From Sphingomonas prati (lineage in GTDB: Bacteria > Pseudomonadota > Alphaproteobacteria > Sphingomonadales > Sphingomonadaceae), in assembly GCF_014643515.1 (NCBI RefSeq), contig NZ_BMJP01000001.1, positions 186,001 through 250,000 of the forward strand: DNA of 64,000 nucleotides. Direction: 5' to 3'. The translations under genes and the position numbers were made by a program. Positions 35,006 through 45,175 of the stretch are shown piece by piece (the stretch's first letter is position 1; each line of letters opens with the position of its first letter). Under the pieces are notes generated by a model. It saw only the letters and a list, made by a program, of their open reading frames with translations, had not been told where the DNA came from and did not search any database.

Positions 35006-37288
35006 TCAATCGGCCTTCGTTCGAGTAAGCTCGGGAAACGGCGCATCGCGTCCGCCCCCGTCGGTATCTTCTTCGTCGACATCGGCATCGGACATGGGTG
35101 CCAGTGTCGCTGCGTCGAAACACAGCCTTACAACCGTTCCGCCGCCCGGGCGATCCTCGAAGCCGATCGTTCCGTGATGTTCCTCGACGATCTTTTTCAC
35201 GATCGCCAGGCCCAGCCCCGTGCCGCGCGTCCGCGTGGTCATATACGGTTCCGTGATGCGCTCACGCTCCGGCGGCAGGCCGATCCCGTTGTCGATCAGA
35301 TCGATCAGCAAGCGCTCGTCCCCGTCCGCCATCGGATGGACCAGCAACCGGATCTCGCCCTCCTCCGCCCCCGCCGGCCGCGCCTCGATCGCCTCGGCCG
35401 CGTTCTTGACGATATTGGTCAGTGCTTGACCGATCTGGCGACGGTCGCAGACAAGGTGCGGCGAGGGTTCGGCCGCATCGACGACGAACCGGATCGACGG
35501 ATGTGCAACCTCGTGCAGGAACATCGCCTGCCGCGCGATCTCGGCGACCTCCTCGTCGCGAAACACGGGCTTGGGCATCCGCGCGAAGGAACTGAACTCG
35601 TCCACCATCCGGCGCAGGTCACCGACCTGCCGGACGATCGTCTGGGTCAGCCGTTCGAACGTCGCCGGATCGGACTGGATCTCGCGTCCGTACCGGCGTT
35701 GCAGCCGCTCGGCCGCCAGCTGGATCGGGGTCAGCGGATTCTTGATCTCGTGCGCGATCCGCCGCGCGACATCCGCCCAGGCGGCGCGACGCTGATCGAG
35801 CAGCTGCTGCGTGATGTCGTCGAACGTCAGCACGTCGTCCTCCGCCGTGCGGACGCGCTTCACCGCCAGCGTCCGGACGTCGCCGGCACTGGCCATCCGC
35901 ACCACCGCCTGCCGGTCGCCCGACCGGCGGAACGACTCCAGCTCCGGCGACACCGCCCCGAGCGGACGACCGACCGGGCTCAGCCCACCGGTCTTGAGGA
36001 GTTCGGACGCGGTCGTGTTGACGATCCGGATATGGCCGTCCGCCCCGACCGACACGACGCCGGCCGTCACACCGGACAGCACCGCCTCGATCAGCGAACG
36101 GCGGCTCTCCGCCTGCTCGTTCGCGGCGACCAGTGCGCCGGTCTGTTCCGACAGGCGGCGCGTCATGCGGTTGAACGCCATCGCGAGCGTGCCGACCTCG
36201 TCCTGCCCGCGCGGCATCTTCACCCGCACGGACAGGTCGCCGCCCGCTACGCGCCGCGCGGCCCCGACCAGCTCGCCGACCGGCCGCACGAACCGGTCCG
36301 CCACCGCCAGCGCAACCCAGATCGCCCCACCGACGATCAGCAGCGAAACGAGCAGCAGCGCGGCATTGAACTGCAACTGCAATGACTTCGACCGGTCGAG
36401 CAGCGTGTTGTACTCGGTCAACGCTTCCCGCCCGCGCGAGAATTGCTGCAGCACCAGCGGCTTCACGGAGCGCGACGCGTAGAGATAGGTCCGGCTGGCC
36501 GGATCGAACGCGATCGTCCCCTCGACCCGGTCGCCCGATGCAAAGGACGTCAGCGGCTCATTGTTGCGGAGCTTCGGCAACGCCGATGGGGGCAGCCGTT
36601 TCTCCAGCGGCCGCTGGTCGAGCGACCCGATCAGCATGCGCGGCACGCCGTCGATCCCGACCTGGATCAGCGCGACCTCCCCGAACTGGCGGTAGGCGAT
36701 CTGTTCGGCGACGAAGAACTGCATGCGCTGGTCCTGCAACGGCACCTGGCTGGCCGCGAGCCGGAAATCGGTGCGCGACGCGACGATATCCTCGGCCAGC
36801 CGCTTGCCGTTCTCGCTGATATAGGCCTGCGCCACCTTGTCGCTGTTCTCCAGCACCGCGCGCGCGCGGTTCGAAAACCAGAACTGCACGCCGTACTGGA
36901 ACAGCAGCGACGCGAAGATCACCACCAGCAGCGTCGGCACACTCGCCACGACCGAGAACAGCGCGACCAGCCGGACGTGCAACCGCCCGCCCCCGCCGAT
37001 CGGCGAGGCCGCTGCGCGCCGCATCGCCACGCGCCGCGCCCACAACACCATCAGCGAAATGATCGGCACCAGATTGGCGACGAGCAGCAGCGCCACCATC
37101 GGCGGGGTCAGCAGGCGATCCTGGTTGCCGCCCTGGGCGATCGCGAAATAACTCGCCAGCGCGATACCGATCGCGGCGATCACCACCAGGATCTCGATCA
37201 GCCGAAGCATGCGCCGCTGACGGATCAGCGTGAACAGTCGGCGCCAGCGGGGCGCGCGTCGCAATTGCCGGATAGGTAAAGCCGTCAT
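35006..37288 (-). CDS. ntrY: Nitrogen-regulation sensor histidine kinase NtrY
   Basis: A 760-residue membrane kinase. It has two N-terminal membrane helices (about 31-50 and 64-83), a third near 100-125, a periplasmic sensor region, another membrane helix near 315, then HAMP (ADRFVRPVGELVGAARRVAGG), a PAS-like segment, the H box [21 protein letters not shown], and N, G1 (DNGIGLPPE) and G2 (TGLGLAIVKKIVEEH) boxes. It phosphorylates NtrX. The C-terminal tail is acidic. The signal sensed is unknown. Confidence 0.95.
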   Translation of the reverse strand: MTALPIRQLRRAPRWRRLFTLIRQRRMLRLIEILVVIAAIGIALASYFAIAQGGNQDRLLTPPMVALLLVANLVPIISLMVLWARRVAMRRAAASPIGGGGRLHVRLVALFSVVASVPTLLVVIFASLLFQYGVQFWFSNRARAVLENSDKVAQAYISENGKRLAEDIVASRTDFRLAASQVPLQDQRMQFFVAEQIAYRQFGEVALIQVGIDGVPRMLIGSLDQRPLEKRLPPSALPKLRNNEPLTSFASGDRVEGTIAFDPASRTYLYASRSVKPLVLQQFSRGREALTEYNTLLDRSKSLQLQFNAALLLVSLLIVGGAIWVALAVADRFVRPVGELVGAARRVAGGDLSVRVKMPRGQDEVGTLAMAFNRMTRRLSEQTGALVAANEQAESRRSLIEAVLSGVTAGVVSVGADGHIRIVNTTASELLKTGGLSPVGRPLGAVSPELESFRRSGDRQAVVRMASAGDVRTLAVKRVRTAEDDVLTFDDITQQLLDQRRAAWADVARRIAHEIKNPLTPIQLAAERLQRRYGREIQSDPATFERLTQTIVRQVGDLRRMVDEFSSFARMPKPVFRDEEVAEIARQAMFLHEVAHPSIRFVVDAAEPSPHLVCDRRQIGQALTNIVKNAAEAIEARPAGAEEGEIRLLVHPMADGDERLLIDLIDNGIGLPPERERITEPYMTTRTRGTGLGLAIVKKIVEEHHGTIGFEDRPGGGTVVRLCFDAATLAPMSDADVDEEDTDGGGRDAPFPELTRTKAD

Positions 37289-37347
37289 CGACTCACAGTC
37301 ATATCAGGTTGTTGCGCCTTTGCCACACCCGCCTGCACTGGGCCCGA

Positions 37348-38805
37348 TCACGCGTCTCCACCCGCGTCCGCGCGGCGCAGATCGGACGGCTCGATCCCGA
37401 GCGCACTCAACTTCTTGCGCAACGTGTTGCGGTTGATCCCGAGCATCCGCGCGGCGCGCAACTGGTTCCCCCGCGCCGCGACCAGCACGTGACGCAGCAG
37501 CGGCCCCTCGAACGCCGGCAACAACCGCTCGTACAGATCGTCCGCGTCGGGCGAGGCGTTGCCCCCGCCGAACCACCCCGCCAGCCACCGATCGATCACG
37601 TCGGCCAAGGCGCCGTCCGGATCGCCGGCCTCCTCCGACACGCCCGTCCCACCGCCCAGTTCCTGGTCGAGCAGTGCCGCCGCAATCACGTCCGCGCGCG
37701 CCAGCACCGCGGTCCGGCGCATGACATTCTCCAGCTCGCGGACATTGCCCGGCCAGTCGTGCCGCAACAGCCGCGCGCAGGCCTCCTCGCTCAGATGCTT
37801 GCGCGGCAGTCCGTCCGCCGCTGCACGGTCAAGGAAATGTCTTGCCAAATCAATGATGTCCGAGCCACGTTGACGAAGCGGTGGCAAGCGCACCGGTACC
37901 ACGTTCAGCCGGTAATAGAGGTCCTCGCGGAAACGCCCCGCGGCGATCAGCGTGGTCAGGTCCTTGTGGGTCGCCGCGATCACCCGCACGTCCGCCACGA
38001 TCTGCCGCGTGCCGCCGACCGTCGTGAACGCGCCAGCCTGCAAGACGCGGAGCAGCCGGGTCTGCGCGTCGATCGGCATGTCGCCGATCTCGTCGAGGAA
38101 CAACGTGCCCCCCTGCGCCTGTTCGAACCGCCCGACGCTGCGTTGCGCCGCCCCGGTGAACGCGCCGCGTTCATGCCCGAACAACTCGCTCTCGATCAGG
38201 TCGCGCGGGATCGCCGCCATGTTGATCGCCACGAACGGCCGCGCCGCGCGCGGTCCCAGGTCGTGGATCGCCTGCGCGACCAGTTCCTTACCCGTCCCGC
38301 TTTCGCCCAGCACCAGCACGGTCAGGTCGTTCGCCACCACCCGCGCGATCGTACGATACACATCCTGCATCGCCGGCGACCGGCCGATCAGCGGCAGCCC
38401 GTCCGTGTCGACATCCGTGTCCGGGGCCATCGCGTCGCGCCGCCCGATCGCCAGCGCCGCCTCGACCGATCGGCAAAGTTCAGCCAAATCGAATGGCTTG
38501 GGCAGGTAATCGAAGGCGCCTTCTTCGGTCGCGCGCACCGCGGTCGCGAGCGTGTTCTGCGCCGACATCACGATCGCGGGCATCTGCGGCCGCAACGCGA
38601 TGAGCCCGGCGAGCATATCGAGCCCATTGCCGTCCGGCAGGATCACGTCGGTGATCAGCACGTCCGGTTCGAACGCGGGAATCCGCGCCCGCGCTGCCGC
38701 CAACGTCGGGGCCAGCTCCACGCTATGCCCCGCCCGCCGCAACGCTTCCCGCACCACGGTCCGGATTGCCGCATCGTCGTCTACGACCAATATGCGCCCG
38801 CTCAT
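37348..38805 (-). CDS. ntrC: Nitrogen regulation response regulator NtrC
   Basis: A 485-residue sigma-54 activator. The receiver has DDD near residue 10 and the phospho-Asp in LITDVILPDGNGLDM. The AAA+ domain has Walker A GESGTGKE, an intact GAFTGA in GHERGAFTGAAQ and Walker B GGTLFLDEIGDM. The C-terminal helix-turn-helix is GNQLRAARMLGINRNTLRKKL. The ATG at 38805 overlaps the ntrB stop as ATGA; the longer frame to 39561 is an antisense-free but unconserved extension inside ntrB. It controls nitrogen assimilation with NtrB. Confidence 0.97.
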   Translation of the reverse strand: MSGRILVVDDDAAIRTVVREALRRAGHSVELAPTLAAARARIPAFEPDVLITDVILPDGNGLDMLAGLIALRPQMPAIVMSAQNTLATAVRATEEGAFDYLPKPFDLAELCRSVEAALAIGRRDAMAPDTDVDTDGLPLIGRSPAMQDVYRTIARVVANDLTVLVLGESGTGKELVAQAIHDLGPRAARPFVAINMAAIPRDLIESELFGHERGAFTGAAQRSVGRFEQAQGGTLFLDEIGDMPIDAQTRLLRVLQAGAFTTVGGTRQIVADVRVIAATHKDLTTLIAAGRFREDLYYRLNVVPVRLPPLRQRGSDIIDLARHFLDRAAADGLPRKHLSEEACARLLRHDWPGNVRELENVMRRTAVLARADVIAAALLDQELGGGTGVSEEAGDPDGALADVIDRWLAGWFGGGNASPDADDLYERLLPAFEGPLLRHVLVAARGNQLRAARMLGINRNTLRKKLSALGIEPSDLRRADAGGDA

Positions 38806-39848
38806 GCCCGCGCCCCGACCCGGGGCAACAGCATCCGCACGACCGTCTTCGGCGGGTTCCCCTCGCGCACGAACTCCACCACGCCGCCATGATCGGCGAT
38901 CAGCTTGTCGACCAGCGCCAAACCCAGCCCACTCCCGCTGCGCTTCGACGTCACGAAGGGATCGAACAGATGGTCGGCGATATCGTCCGGCGCGCCCGGC
39001 CCGTCGTCGATCACGCAGACCTCGATCGGCAACGCTTGCGGCGCATCCGCGCTCGTCCGCTTGGTCAGCCCAGAACGATACCCCGTGGTCAAAGCGATCT
39101 CCCCGTCGCGCCCGTCGAGCGCCTCGACCGCATTCTTGATCAAGTTGACAAACACCTGGACCAGCGCGTCGCGGTCGCCGAGCACGGGCGGCAGCGACGG
39201 GTCGTAATATTCGCGGATCCGCACCGCGCCGGCAAAGCCTTGCTCCGCCACGTCGCGGGCATGCGCCAGGATCGCATGGATATTCTGCGGCGACCGAACC
39301 AGCGGCCGGCTGTCGGTGAACCCCTCCATCCGGTCGATCAGCCGCGCGATCCGGTCGACCTCGTCGCGGATCAGCCGGGTCAGCGACGCGGTCGCCTCGT
39401 CCGCCCGGTCGAGCAACTGGGCCGCCCCGCGGATCGCGGACAGCGGGTTCTTGATCTCGTGCGCCAGCATCGCGGCGGCGGCGGTCGCACTGCGCTGCCC
39501 ACCGTCGCGGCGTGCCCCGATCGGCCCGGCAGAGCGCGGATGCACCGTCAGCACGCGCCACCCGGCCTCGATCGCCAGCGGCGCCGCGGTCACGTCCGCC
39601 ACCACCCGCCGCCCGCCGGGCAGGGTCAGGACCTGATCATAGGCCGCATAGGGCGCAGCGACCGGCGCCCCCGTCGGCCCCGGACCGATCAGATCGTCGA
39701 TCCGCCGCCCGACGAGCATGTGGCGCGACAGGTTGAACAGTGTCTCGCTGGCCGGGTTCGCCTCGCGAACATAATCGCCCTCGTCGATCGCCAGGCTCGG
39801 GATCGGCCCGGCGGCGAACAGCGCGGTTGCAAGCGGTCCGGCGCTCAC
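38802..39848 (-). CDS. ntrB: Nitrogen regulation sensor histidine kinase NtrB
   Basis: A 348-residue cytosolic kinase. A PAS domain (about 10-110, [17 protein letters not shown]) is followed by the H box [22 protein letters not shown], the N box [14 protein letters not shown]1 [11 protein letters not shown] and G2 [19 protein letters not shown]. It phosphorylates or dephosphorylates NtrC according to PII/glutamine status. GTG at 39848 is preferred as the start because it overlaps the dusB stop as GTGA; ATG at 39863 would add five residues. Confidence 0.95.
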   Translation of the reverse strand: MSAGPLATALFAAGPIPSLAIDEGDYVREANPASETLFNLSRHMLVGRRIDDLIGPGPTGAPVAAPYAAYDQVLTLPGGRRVVADVTAAPLAIEAGWRVLTVHPRSAGPIGARRDGGQRSATAAAAMLAHEIKNPLSAIRGAAQLLDRADEATASLTRLIRDEVDRIARLIDRMEGFTDSRPLVRSPQNIHAILAHARDVAEQGFAGAVRIREYYDPSLPPVLGDRDALVQVFVNLIKNAVEALDGRDGEIALTTGYRSGLTKRTSADAPQALPIEVCVIDDGPGAPDDIADHLFDPFVTSKRSGSGLGLALVDKLIADHGGVVEFVREGNPPKTVVRMLLPRVGARA

Positions 39849-40837
39849 GCCGCCGCGCGGCACAGCCAGGGTTCGTAGAACTGTTCGAGCATCGCCAGCA
39901 CGACCTTCGGGTCGGCTTCCTGGTTCGCGCGGTTGCGGAACTCGGCCGATCCCTCGAGGCCCTTGGTGTACCAGCCGATGTGCTTGCGCGCCATGTTGAC
40001 GCCGATCTCGCTGCCATAATGGTCGAGCATCGCGTGGTAATGCCCGACGATCATCGCATATTGTTCCGCAATCGACGGGTCCGCCCGACGCTCACCGGTC
40101 GCCAGATAGCGCATGACCTGTGACAGCAGCCACGGCCGCCCGTAAGCGCCGCGTCCGATCATCACGCCGTCCGCGCCGGACTGGTCCAGCGCCTCGACCG
40201 CATCGTCGATGCTGTTGATGTCGCCGTTTGCGATCACCGGGATCTTGACGGCATCCTTCACCCGGCGGATGAACTTCCAGTCCGCGGTGCCCTTGTACAT
40301 CTGATTCCGCGTCCGCCCGTGGACGGTCACCATCGCGACGCCCAGACCCTCCGCGATCCGCGCCAGTTCGGGCGCGTTCAGGCTGTCGTGATCCCACCCC
40401 ATCCGCATCTTCAACGTCACCGGCACGCTGACGGCCTTGACCGTCGCATCGATGATCGCGGCTGCATTGACCAGATCACGCATCAGCGCCGACCCCGCAT
40501 CACCGTTGACGATCTTGCGGACCGGGCAGCCCATGTTGATGTCGATGATCGCCGCCCCACGATCCTCATTCAGCTTCGCGGCCTCCGCCATCTCCCGCGC
40601 AGTACAGCCGGCCAGCTGCATCGACACCGGCTCCTCGACCGGGTCCCACGCCGCCTTCTGCAGCGACTGGCGCGTCTCGCGGATCATCGCCTGGCTGGCG
40701 ATCATCTCGGTCACGTTCAGCCCCGACCCGTAGCGCCGTACGATCCGCCGGAACGGCAGGTCCGTGACGCCCGTCATGGGCGCGAGGATGACGGGGTTCT
40801 CGATCCGCACGGGACCGATGTCGATCGGGGACAGCAT
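39845..40837 (-). CDS. dusB: tRNA-dihydrouridine synthase DusB (NifR3)
   Basis: A 330-residue flavoenzyme that reduces uridines in the tRNA D-loop. The TIM barrel begins [19 protein letters not shown]. The catalytic Cys is in [19 protein letters not shown], and the FMN phosphate site VIANGDI and [10 protein letters not shown] follow. ATG at 40837 (MLSPIDIG) is chosen; 40855 is an alternative. dusB (nifR3) upstream of ntrBC is the classic order. The gene is divergent from ispDF across 93 bp, which should hold both promoters. Confidence 0.96.
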   Translation of the reverse strand: MLSPIDIGPVRIENPVILAPMTGVTDLPFRRIVRRYGSGLNVTEMIASQAMIRETRQSLQKAAWDPVEEPVSMQLAGCTAREMAEAAKLNEDRGAAIIDINMGCPVRKIVNGDAGSALMRDLVNAAAIIDATVKAVSVPVTLKMRMGWDHDSLNAPELARIAEGLGVAMVTVHGRTRNQMYKGTADWKFIRRVKDAVKIPVIANGDINSIDDAVEALDQSGADGVMIGRGAYGRPWLLSQVMRYLATGERRADPSIAEQYAMIVGHYHAMLDHYGSEIGVNMARKHIGWYTKGLEGSAEFRNRANQEADPKVVLAMLEQFYEPWLCRAAA

Positions 40838-40930
40838 GGCAGGCACCGCGCACATATGCCCGAAAATGAGGCAGAGCGCCAGATGGATAACCGGCTGGCG
40901 GCCCGCACCCGGCTCCGCTAGGCACGCGGC

Positions 40931-42073
40931 ATGGAGCATCCGCGTACCACCGCCCTGATCGTCGCCGCCGGATCCGGTCTCCGCATGGGCGGCGGTCCGA
41001 AGCAATATGAGCCACTTGGCGCGTCTTCCGTCCTGGCCCAGGCCATCGACGCGTTCCTGCGCTACCCGGGGATCGACGCGATCCGTGTCGTGATCGGCCC
41101 GGACCAGCATGCCGCCTACGCCGTCGCGATCGGCGACCGCCCGCTACCCCCGCCCATCGTCGGTGGCGCCACGCGTCGCGAGTCCGTTGCGGCGGGCCTC
41201 GCCGCGGTCAGCGGTGATCGCGTCCTGATCCACGACGCCGCCCGCCCGATCGTCCCGGCAGCGGTCATCGATCGCCTGCTGACGGCGCTCGACTCCAATG
41301 ACGGCGCCGTCCCCGTCCTGCCAGTGTCGGACACGCTGGCGGCTGGTGGAGAGACGCTCGGCCCCGTCACACCTCGTGCGGGCCTCGTCCGCGTCCAGAC
41401 CCCGCAGGCGTTCCGGCTCGCCGCGATCGTCGCCGCGCACGCCGCATGGGACCCTGCGAACGAGGCTACCGACGACGCTCAGATGCTGCGCGCCGCCGGC
41501 GGCACGGTCGCGACCGTTCAGGGCGACCCCGCGCTCGACAAGCTGACCCATCCGCAGGATCTCGCCAACGCCCGCTCGCGGATGCTCGTCGTGCGCGTCG
41601 GCTCCGGGTTCGACGTCCACGCCTTTGCGCCCGGCGACCATGTCATCCTGGGCGGCGTCGCGGTGCCGCACGGGTTCAAGCTGCTCGGCCACAGCGATGC
41701 CGACGTCGTGCTGCATACCATCACCGACGCGATCCTGGGCGCGATCGGCGACGGCGACATCGGCGACCATTTCCCGCCGAGCGATCCACAGTGGAAGGGC
41801 GCCGCGTCCGACCGCTTCCTCGTCCACGCGCGAGAGCTCCTTACCGCACGCGGCGGCATCCTCGACCATGTCGACGTCACGATCATTTGCGAGGCGCCGA
41901 AGGTCGGTCCGCACCGCGCCGCAATCCGCACCAACATCGCGCGTCTGTTGCAGCTTTCCGAGAAGCGGATTAGCGTGAAGGCGACGACGACCGAACGGCT
42001 CGGGTTCACCGGCCGGGGCGAAGGGATCGCGGCGCAGGCCGTGGCCACCGTGCGATTGCCGGAGGACGAATAG
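40931..42073 (+). CDS. ispDF: Bifunctional IspD/IspF (MEP cytidylyltransferase and MECDP synthase)
   Basis: A 380-residue fusion of two non-consecutive MEP-pathway steps. The IspD domain (about 1-222) starts with the CTP-binding [21 protein letters not shown] and has [11 protein letters not shown]. The IspF domain (about 225-380) has GSGFDVHAF with the zinc Asp/His, [21 protein letters not shown] and the [12 protein letters not shown] end. The fusion is known in many Alpha- and Epsilonproteobacteria. No ispE is next to it. A secreted hypothetical protein starts immediately after the stop. Confidence 0.97.
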   Translation: MEHPRTTALIVAAGSGLRMGGGPKQYEPLGASSVLAQAIDAFLRYPGIDAIRVVIGPDQHAAYAVAIGDRPLPPPIVGGATRRESVAAGLAAVSGDRVLIHDAARPIVPAAVIDRLLTALDSNDGAVPVLPVSDTLAAGGETLGPVTPRAGLVRVQTPQAFRLAAIVAAHAAWDPANEATDDAQMLRAAGGTVATVQGDPALDKLTHPQDLANARSRMLVVRVGSGFDVHAFAPGDHVILGGVAVPHGFKLLGHSDADVVLHTITDAILGAIGDGDIGDHFPPSDPQWKGAASDRFLVHARELLTARGGILDHVDVTIICEAPKVGPHRAAIRTNIARLLQLSEKRISVKATTTERLGFTGRGEGIAAQAVATVRLPEDE

Positions 42074-42595
42074 ATGCCGTCGAAGACCCCTATCGCACTC
42101 CTGCTTGCCGCAACGCTCGCCGGCCCGGCCCTAGCGCAGAGCGATTGCCTGACCGAGGCGGAGGGCCGCTCCGTCGTCGCCTACGCGCTGCCCGCTGCGA
42201 TCGAGGCGACGGCGGCACGATGTCGTCCGGCCCTGCCCGCCTCCGCTTGGCTCAACCGCGGCGGCGCCAGCCTCGCGGCACGCTACCGGCGCGACGGCGG
42301 CGGCAACGCGGCCGCAGCACTGCCGGTGTTCGAGAAATTGTCCGGGCAGCAGGTCCCCGACATGCTCGACCCGTCGACCGTCACCAACATCGTCGAAAAG
42401 CTGATCTCCGACCGGATCGGGACCGCCGTCGCGACGCGCGATTGCGCCGCGGTCAGCCGGATCGCCGAACAAATCAGCCCGCTGCCGATCGGCAACGTCG
42501 CGGCGCTGCTCGTCGGGCTGGTCCAGCTCGACCGCAGCCTCGCGTCGCGCACCGGTATTTCGATCTGCCCGACGTCCACGGCCGGAGCGCGCTGA
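42074..42595 (+). CDS. Secreted protein of unknown function
   Basis: A 173-residue protein I do not recognise. A clear signal peptide ([18 protein letters not shown], cleavage near residue 22) leads to a mature, mostly helical Ala-rich domain with four cysteines (SDCLTE, AARCRP, TRDCAA, ISICPT) that could form two disulfides in the periplasm. Its ATG abuts the ispDF stop, and pncC starts one base after its own stop, so it belongs to this transcript. No catalytic motif is visible. Confidence 0.75.
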   Translation: MPSKTPIALLLAATLAGPALAQSDCLTEAEGRSVVAYALPAAIEATAARCRPALPASAWLNRGGASLAARYRRDGGGNAAAALPVFEKLSGQQVPDMLDPSTVTNIVEKLISDRIGTAVATRDCAAVSRIAEQISPLPIGNVAALLVGLVQLDRSLASRTGISICPTSTAGAR

Positions 42596-42596
42596 C

Positions 42597-43118
42597 ATGC
42601 CCGACACCCTCCTCCCCCCCGAACTGGTCGAGGCCGCGCGCCGCGTGGTCGCCGCAAACCTCGCGCTCGGCCGGCGCATCACCGTCGCCGAAAGCTGCAC
42701 GGGCGGGCTCGTCTCCGCGGCGCTGACCGAGATCCCCGGCTCGTCCGCGGTGTTCGAGGCCGGCTTCGTGACCTACGGCGATACTGCCAAGGTCGACCTG
42801 CTCGGCGTCAGCAGCGAAGTGGTCGAAACGTTCGGCGCCGTCTCGATCGCGGTCGGCTGGGCCATGGCACGCGGTGCGCTCGCCCGCAGCCGGGCGGACG
42901 TCGCGGTCGCCATTACCGGCATCGCCGGCCCCGACGGCGGAAGTGTCAAGAAGCCGGTCGGCACCGTTGTGTTCGCCCGCGCCGACAAGGACAGCGACCC
43001 GGACGAGGTCACCGCCGACATGCGCCAGTTCGAAGACACCGGCCGCGCCGGCATCCGCCTTCACGCGGCGTTGTGTGCGCTCGACTTGCTGATGCCGGGC
43101 GCATCGCTCGACCCGTAG
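42597..43118 (+). CDS. pncC: CinA C-terminal family nicotinamide-nucleotide amidohydrolase (PncC type)
   Basis: A 173-residue stand-alone CinA C-terminal domain, which deamidates NMN to NaMN in pyridine nucleotide recycling. Family motifs are [38 protein letters not shown] and [21 protein letters not shown] in sequence. The N-terminal MoCF-like domain of full CinA is missing, as in E. coli PncC. Its last 58 bp overlap the 3' end of the convergent ratA gene. Confidence 0.93.
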   Translation: MPDTLLPPELVEAARRVVAANLALGRRITVAESCTGGLVSAALTEIPGSSAVFEAGFVTYGDTAKVDLLGVSSEVVETFGAVSIAVGWAMARGALARSRADVAVAITGIAGPDGGSVKKPVGTVVFARADKDSDPDEVTADMRQFEDTGRAGIRLHAALCALDLLMPGASLDP

Positions 43119-43540
43119 AGCACCGCCGCCCGTTCCTCGAACGCGCCAATCATCTTGCGCAGCGCGCGTTCGAACACCTGCCCCGCAATCGCCTCGAAGA
43201 TCCGCGACCGGAAAGCGAAGTCGACCTTGAAATCGATCAGCGTCCCGCCGGCACCGTCCGGCCGGAACGTCCAGTCGTTGATCAGATGCTCCAGCGGCCC
43301 GTCGACATATTCCACGCTGAGCCGCTCAGGACGCGTCTTCGTGACCTTCGACGTGAACGATTCGCGCAACGCCTTGAACCCGACGACCAGGTCCGCGATC
43401 ATCTCGGTCCCACTGTTCGAACGCACCCGCACCGCGACTACCCAGGGCAGGAATTCACGGTACCGCCCGACGTCGGCCACCAGGTCGAACATCTGCTCCG
43501 GGCTGTACGGCAGGTGCCGCGTCTCGCTATGCCGCGGCAT
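43061..43540 (-). CDS. RatA/COQ10-like START-domain protein (coenzyme Q-binding)
   Basis: A 159-residue START-like protein. [24 protein letters not shown] and [13 protein letters not shown] are typical of the SRPBCC COQ10/RatA family. The name RatA toxin comes from E. coli, but proteobacterial members beside lipA are more probably ubiquinone-binding helpers of respiration. The ATG overlaps the lipA stop by one base (TGATG). Its 3' end overlaps pncC by 58 bp on the opposite strand. Confidence 0.9.
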   Translation of the reverse strand: MPRHSETRHLPYSPEQMFDLVADVGRYREFLPWVVAVRVRSNSGTEMIADLVVGFKALRESFTSKVTKTRPERLSVEYVDGPLEHLINDWTFRPDGAGGTLIDFKVDFAFRSRIFEAIAGQVFERALRKMIGAFEERAAVLYGSSDAPGISKSSAHNAA

Positions 43541-44472
43541 CAGCGCTTGGCCAGCTTGGCCTCGCGCGCGGCGCGCAGTTTCGCGAAGTCGTCACCGGCA
43601 TGATAGCTCGACCGCGTCAGCGGGCTCGCCGCGACCAGCGCAAAGCCTTTCGCCCGCGCGATCGACGCATAGGCGTTGAACGCGGCCGGTGGCACGAATT
43701 CTGCGACCTTCGCGTGTTTCGGCGTCGGTTGCAGATATTGTCCCATCGTCAGGAAATCGATCCCGGCGGAGCGCATGTCGTCCATCACCTGATGGATCTC
43801 CAGTCGCTCTTCGCCCAGCCCGACCATCACGCCCGACTTGGTGAAGATCGACGGATCGAGCCGCTTTACCTGCTCCAGCAGCCGCAGCGAGGCATAGTAG
43901 CGCGCGCCGGGCCGGATCGTCGGGTACAGCCGCGGCACCGTCTCGAGATTGTGGTTATAGACGTCGGGGCGCGCAGCCACGATCGCCTCGATCGCGCTGT
44001 CCGCCTTGTTGCGGAAATCGGGGGTCAGGATCTCGATCGTCGTGCCCGGCGTCGTGCGGCGCAGCGCCTCGATCACCTTCACGAACTGGCTCGCGCCACC
44101 ATCCGGCAGGTCGTCGCGGTCGACCGACGTCACGACAATATGCTGCAACCCCATTTGCGCCGCCGCATCCGCGACGTTCTGCGGCTCCATCCGGTCCACC
44201 GCGCGCGGCATGCCCGTCTTCACGTTGCAGAATGCGCATGCGCGCGTGCACGTGTCGCCCAGGATCATGACGGTCGCGTGCTTCTTGCTCCAGCATTCGC
44301 CGATGTTGGGGCAGGCCGCTTCCTCGCACACCGTGGTCAGGCTTTTGGATCGCATCAGCGCGCGCGTTGCGGCCACGACCGCACCGGTCGGCGCCTTCAC
44401 GCGGATCCAGTCGGGTTTGCGGACGCGGCCCGTGACGAGGGCTTCAGCGGGGTTGGGCACCATCTGGTTCAT
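43540..44472 (-). CDS. lipA: Lipoyl synthase
   Basis: A 310-residue radical SAM enzyme that inserts two sulfurs into octanoyl-lipoyl domains. The auxiliary cluster cysteines are in [12 protein letters not shown], and the radical SAM CxxxCxxC motif is in [10 protein letters not shown]. The C-terminal [10 protein letters not shown] motif ([10 protein letters not shown]) carries the conserved RSSY. The gene is divergent from carbonic anhydrase across 64 bp. Confidence 0.97.
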   Translation of the reverse strand: MNQMVPNPAEALVTGRVRKPDWIRVKAPTGAVVAATRALMRSKSLTTVCEEAACPNIGECWSKKHATVMILGDTCTRACAFCNVKTGMPRAVDRMEPQNVADAAAQMGLQHIVVTSVDRDDLPDGGASQFVKVIEALRRTTPGTTIEILTPDFRNKADSAIEAIVAARPDVYNHNLETVPRLYPTIRPGARYYASLRLLEQVKRLDPSIFTKSGVMVGLGEERLEIHQVMDDMRSAGIDFLTMGQYLQPTPKHAKVAEFVPPAAFNAYASIARAKGFALVAASPLTRSSYHAGDDFAKLRAAREAKLAKR

Positions 44473-44536
44473 GCTACGTTAGATAGCGGCAGCGGGAGCG
44501 GCTTGCCACCCCTGCCCGTTATCAAAGGGAGATAGT

Positions 44537-45175
44537 ATGACTGGAATCACCCCGCTCATCGACGGCTATCGTCGTTTCAAGAAGACCGGCTGGGACGATC
44601 AGCGCGAACGTTGGGAGACGCTGGCCAAGGGGCAGAGCCCCAAGATCATGATCATCGCCTGCTCCGACAGCCGCGTCGATCCCGCGACCATCTTCGACGT
44701 CGCGCCCGGCCAGACCTTCGTGGTGCGCAACGTCGCGGCGCTCGTGCCGCCCTACGAAACCGGCGGCGGCTTCCACGGCGTCTCCTCCGCGATCGAATTC
44801 GCGGTGACGCAGCTCGAGGTGACCGACGTGCTCGTGCTCGGCCACGCCTCCTGCGGCGGCTGCAAGGCCGCGCTCAGCCGCACCTTCGAAGGGTCCGATC
44901 ACGGCCACGGCGCCTTCATCGACTCCTGGATCTCGATGCTCGCCGACGTGCGTGACGAGGTCATCGCGGAGAAGGGCCCAGATGCCGGCGCCGAAGCGGT
45001 GACCGAGATGGAGCATCGCGCGGTCGGGGTCAGCCTCGACAACCTCAAGACCTTCCCGTTCGTGCAGGACCGGCTCGACGACGGCCGCTTGAAGCTGCAC
45101 GGCGCATGGTTCGGCATTGCCGAGGGCGACCTGCTCGTCCGCGATCCGGAAACTGGGGCGTTCAACCCCGCATGA
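44537..45175 (+). CDS. Beta-class carbonic anhydrase
   Basis: A 212-residue zinc enzyme interconverting CO2 and bicarbonate. Zinc ligands are in IIACSDSRVDP (Cys and the Asp/Arg dyad) and LGHASCGGCKAAL (His and Cys). AALVPPYETGG is the usual loop between them. AAAGGGAG precedes the ATG. The next gene, an EamA transporter, overlaps the stop as ATGA. Confidence 0.96.
   Translation: MTGITPLIDGYRRFKKTGWDDQRERWETLAKGQSPKIMIIACSDSRVDPATIFDVAPGQTFVVRNVAALVPPYETGGGFHGVSSAIEFAVTQLEVTDVLVLGHASCGGCKAALSRTFEGSDHGHGAFIDSWISMLADVRDEVIAEKGPDAGAEAVTEMEHRAVGVSLDNLKTFPFVQDRLDDGRLKLHGAWFGIAEGDLLVRDPETGAFNPA

Noticed and set aside
33668-36385. Plus-strand open frame of 905 codons across ntrX and ntrY
   Set aside because: Low-complexity Arg/Asp/His-rich antisense shadow of GC-rich coding sequence, without start signals or motifs.
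37309-38892. Plus-strand open frame opposite ntrC
   Set aside because: Antisense shadow; ntrC is complete on the other strand.
38806-39561. Minus-strand extension of NtrC by 252 residues
   Set aside because: It is an out-of-frame reading of ntrB, Arg/Ala rich and without domains; the receiver domain of NtrC starts at 38805.
43061-43540. Toxin of a toxin-antitoxin pair (RatA name)
   Set aside because: No antitoxin gene (RatB-like) is adjacent; the family is better explained as a COQ10-like START protein.
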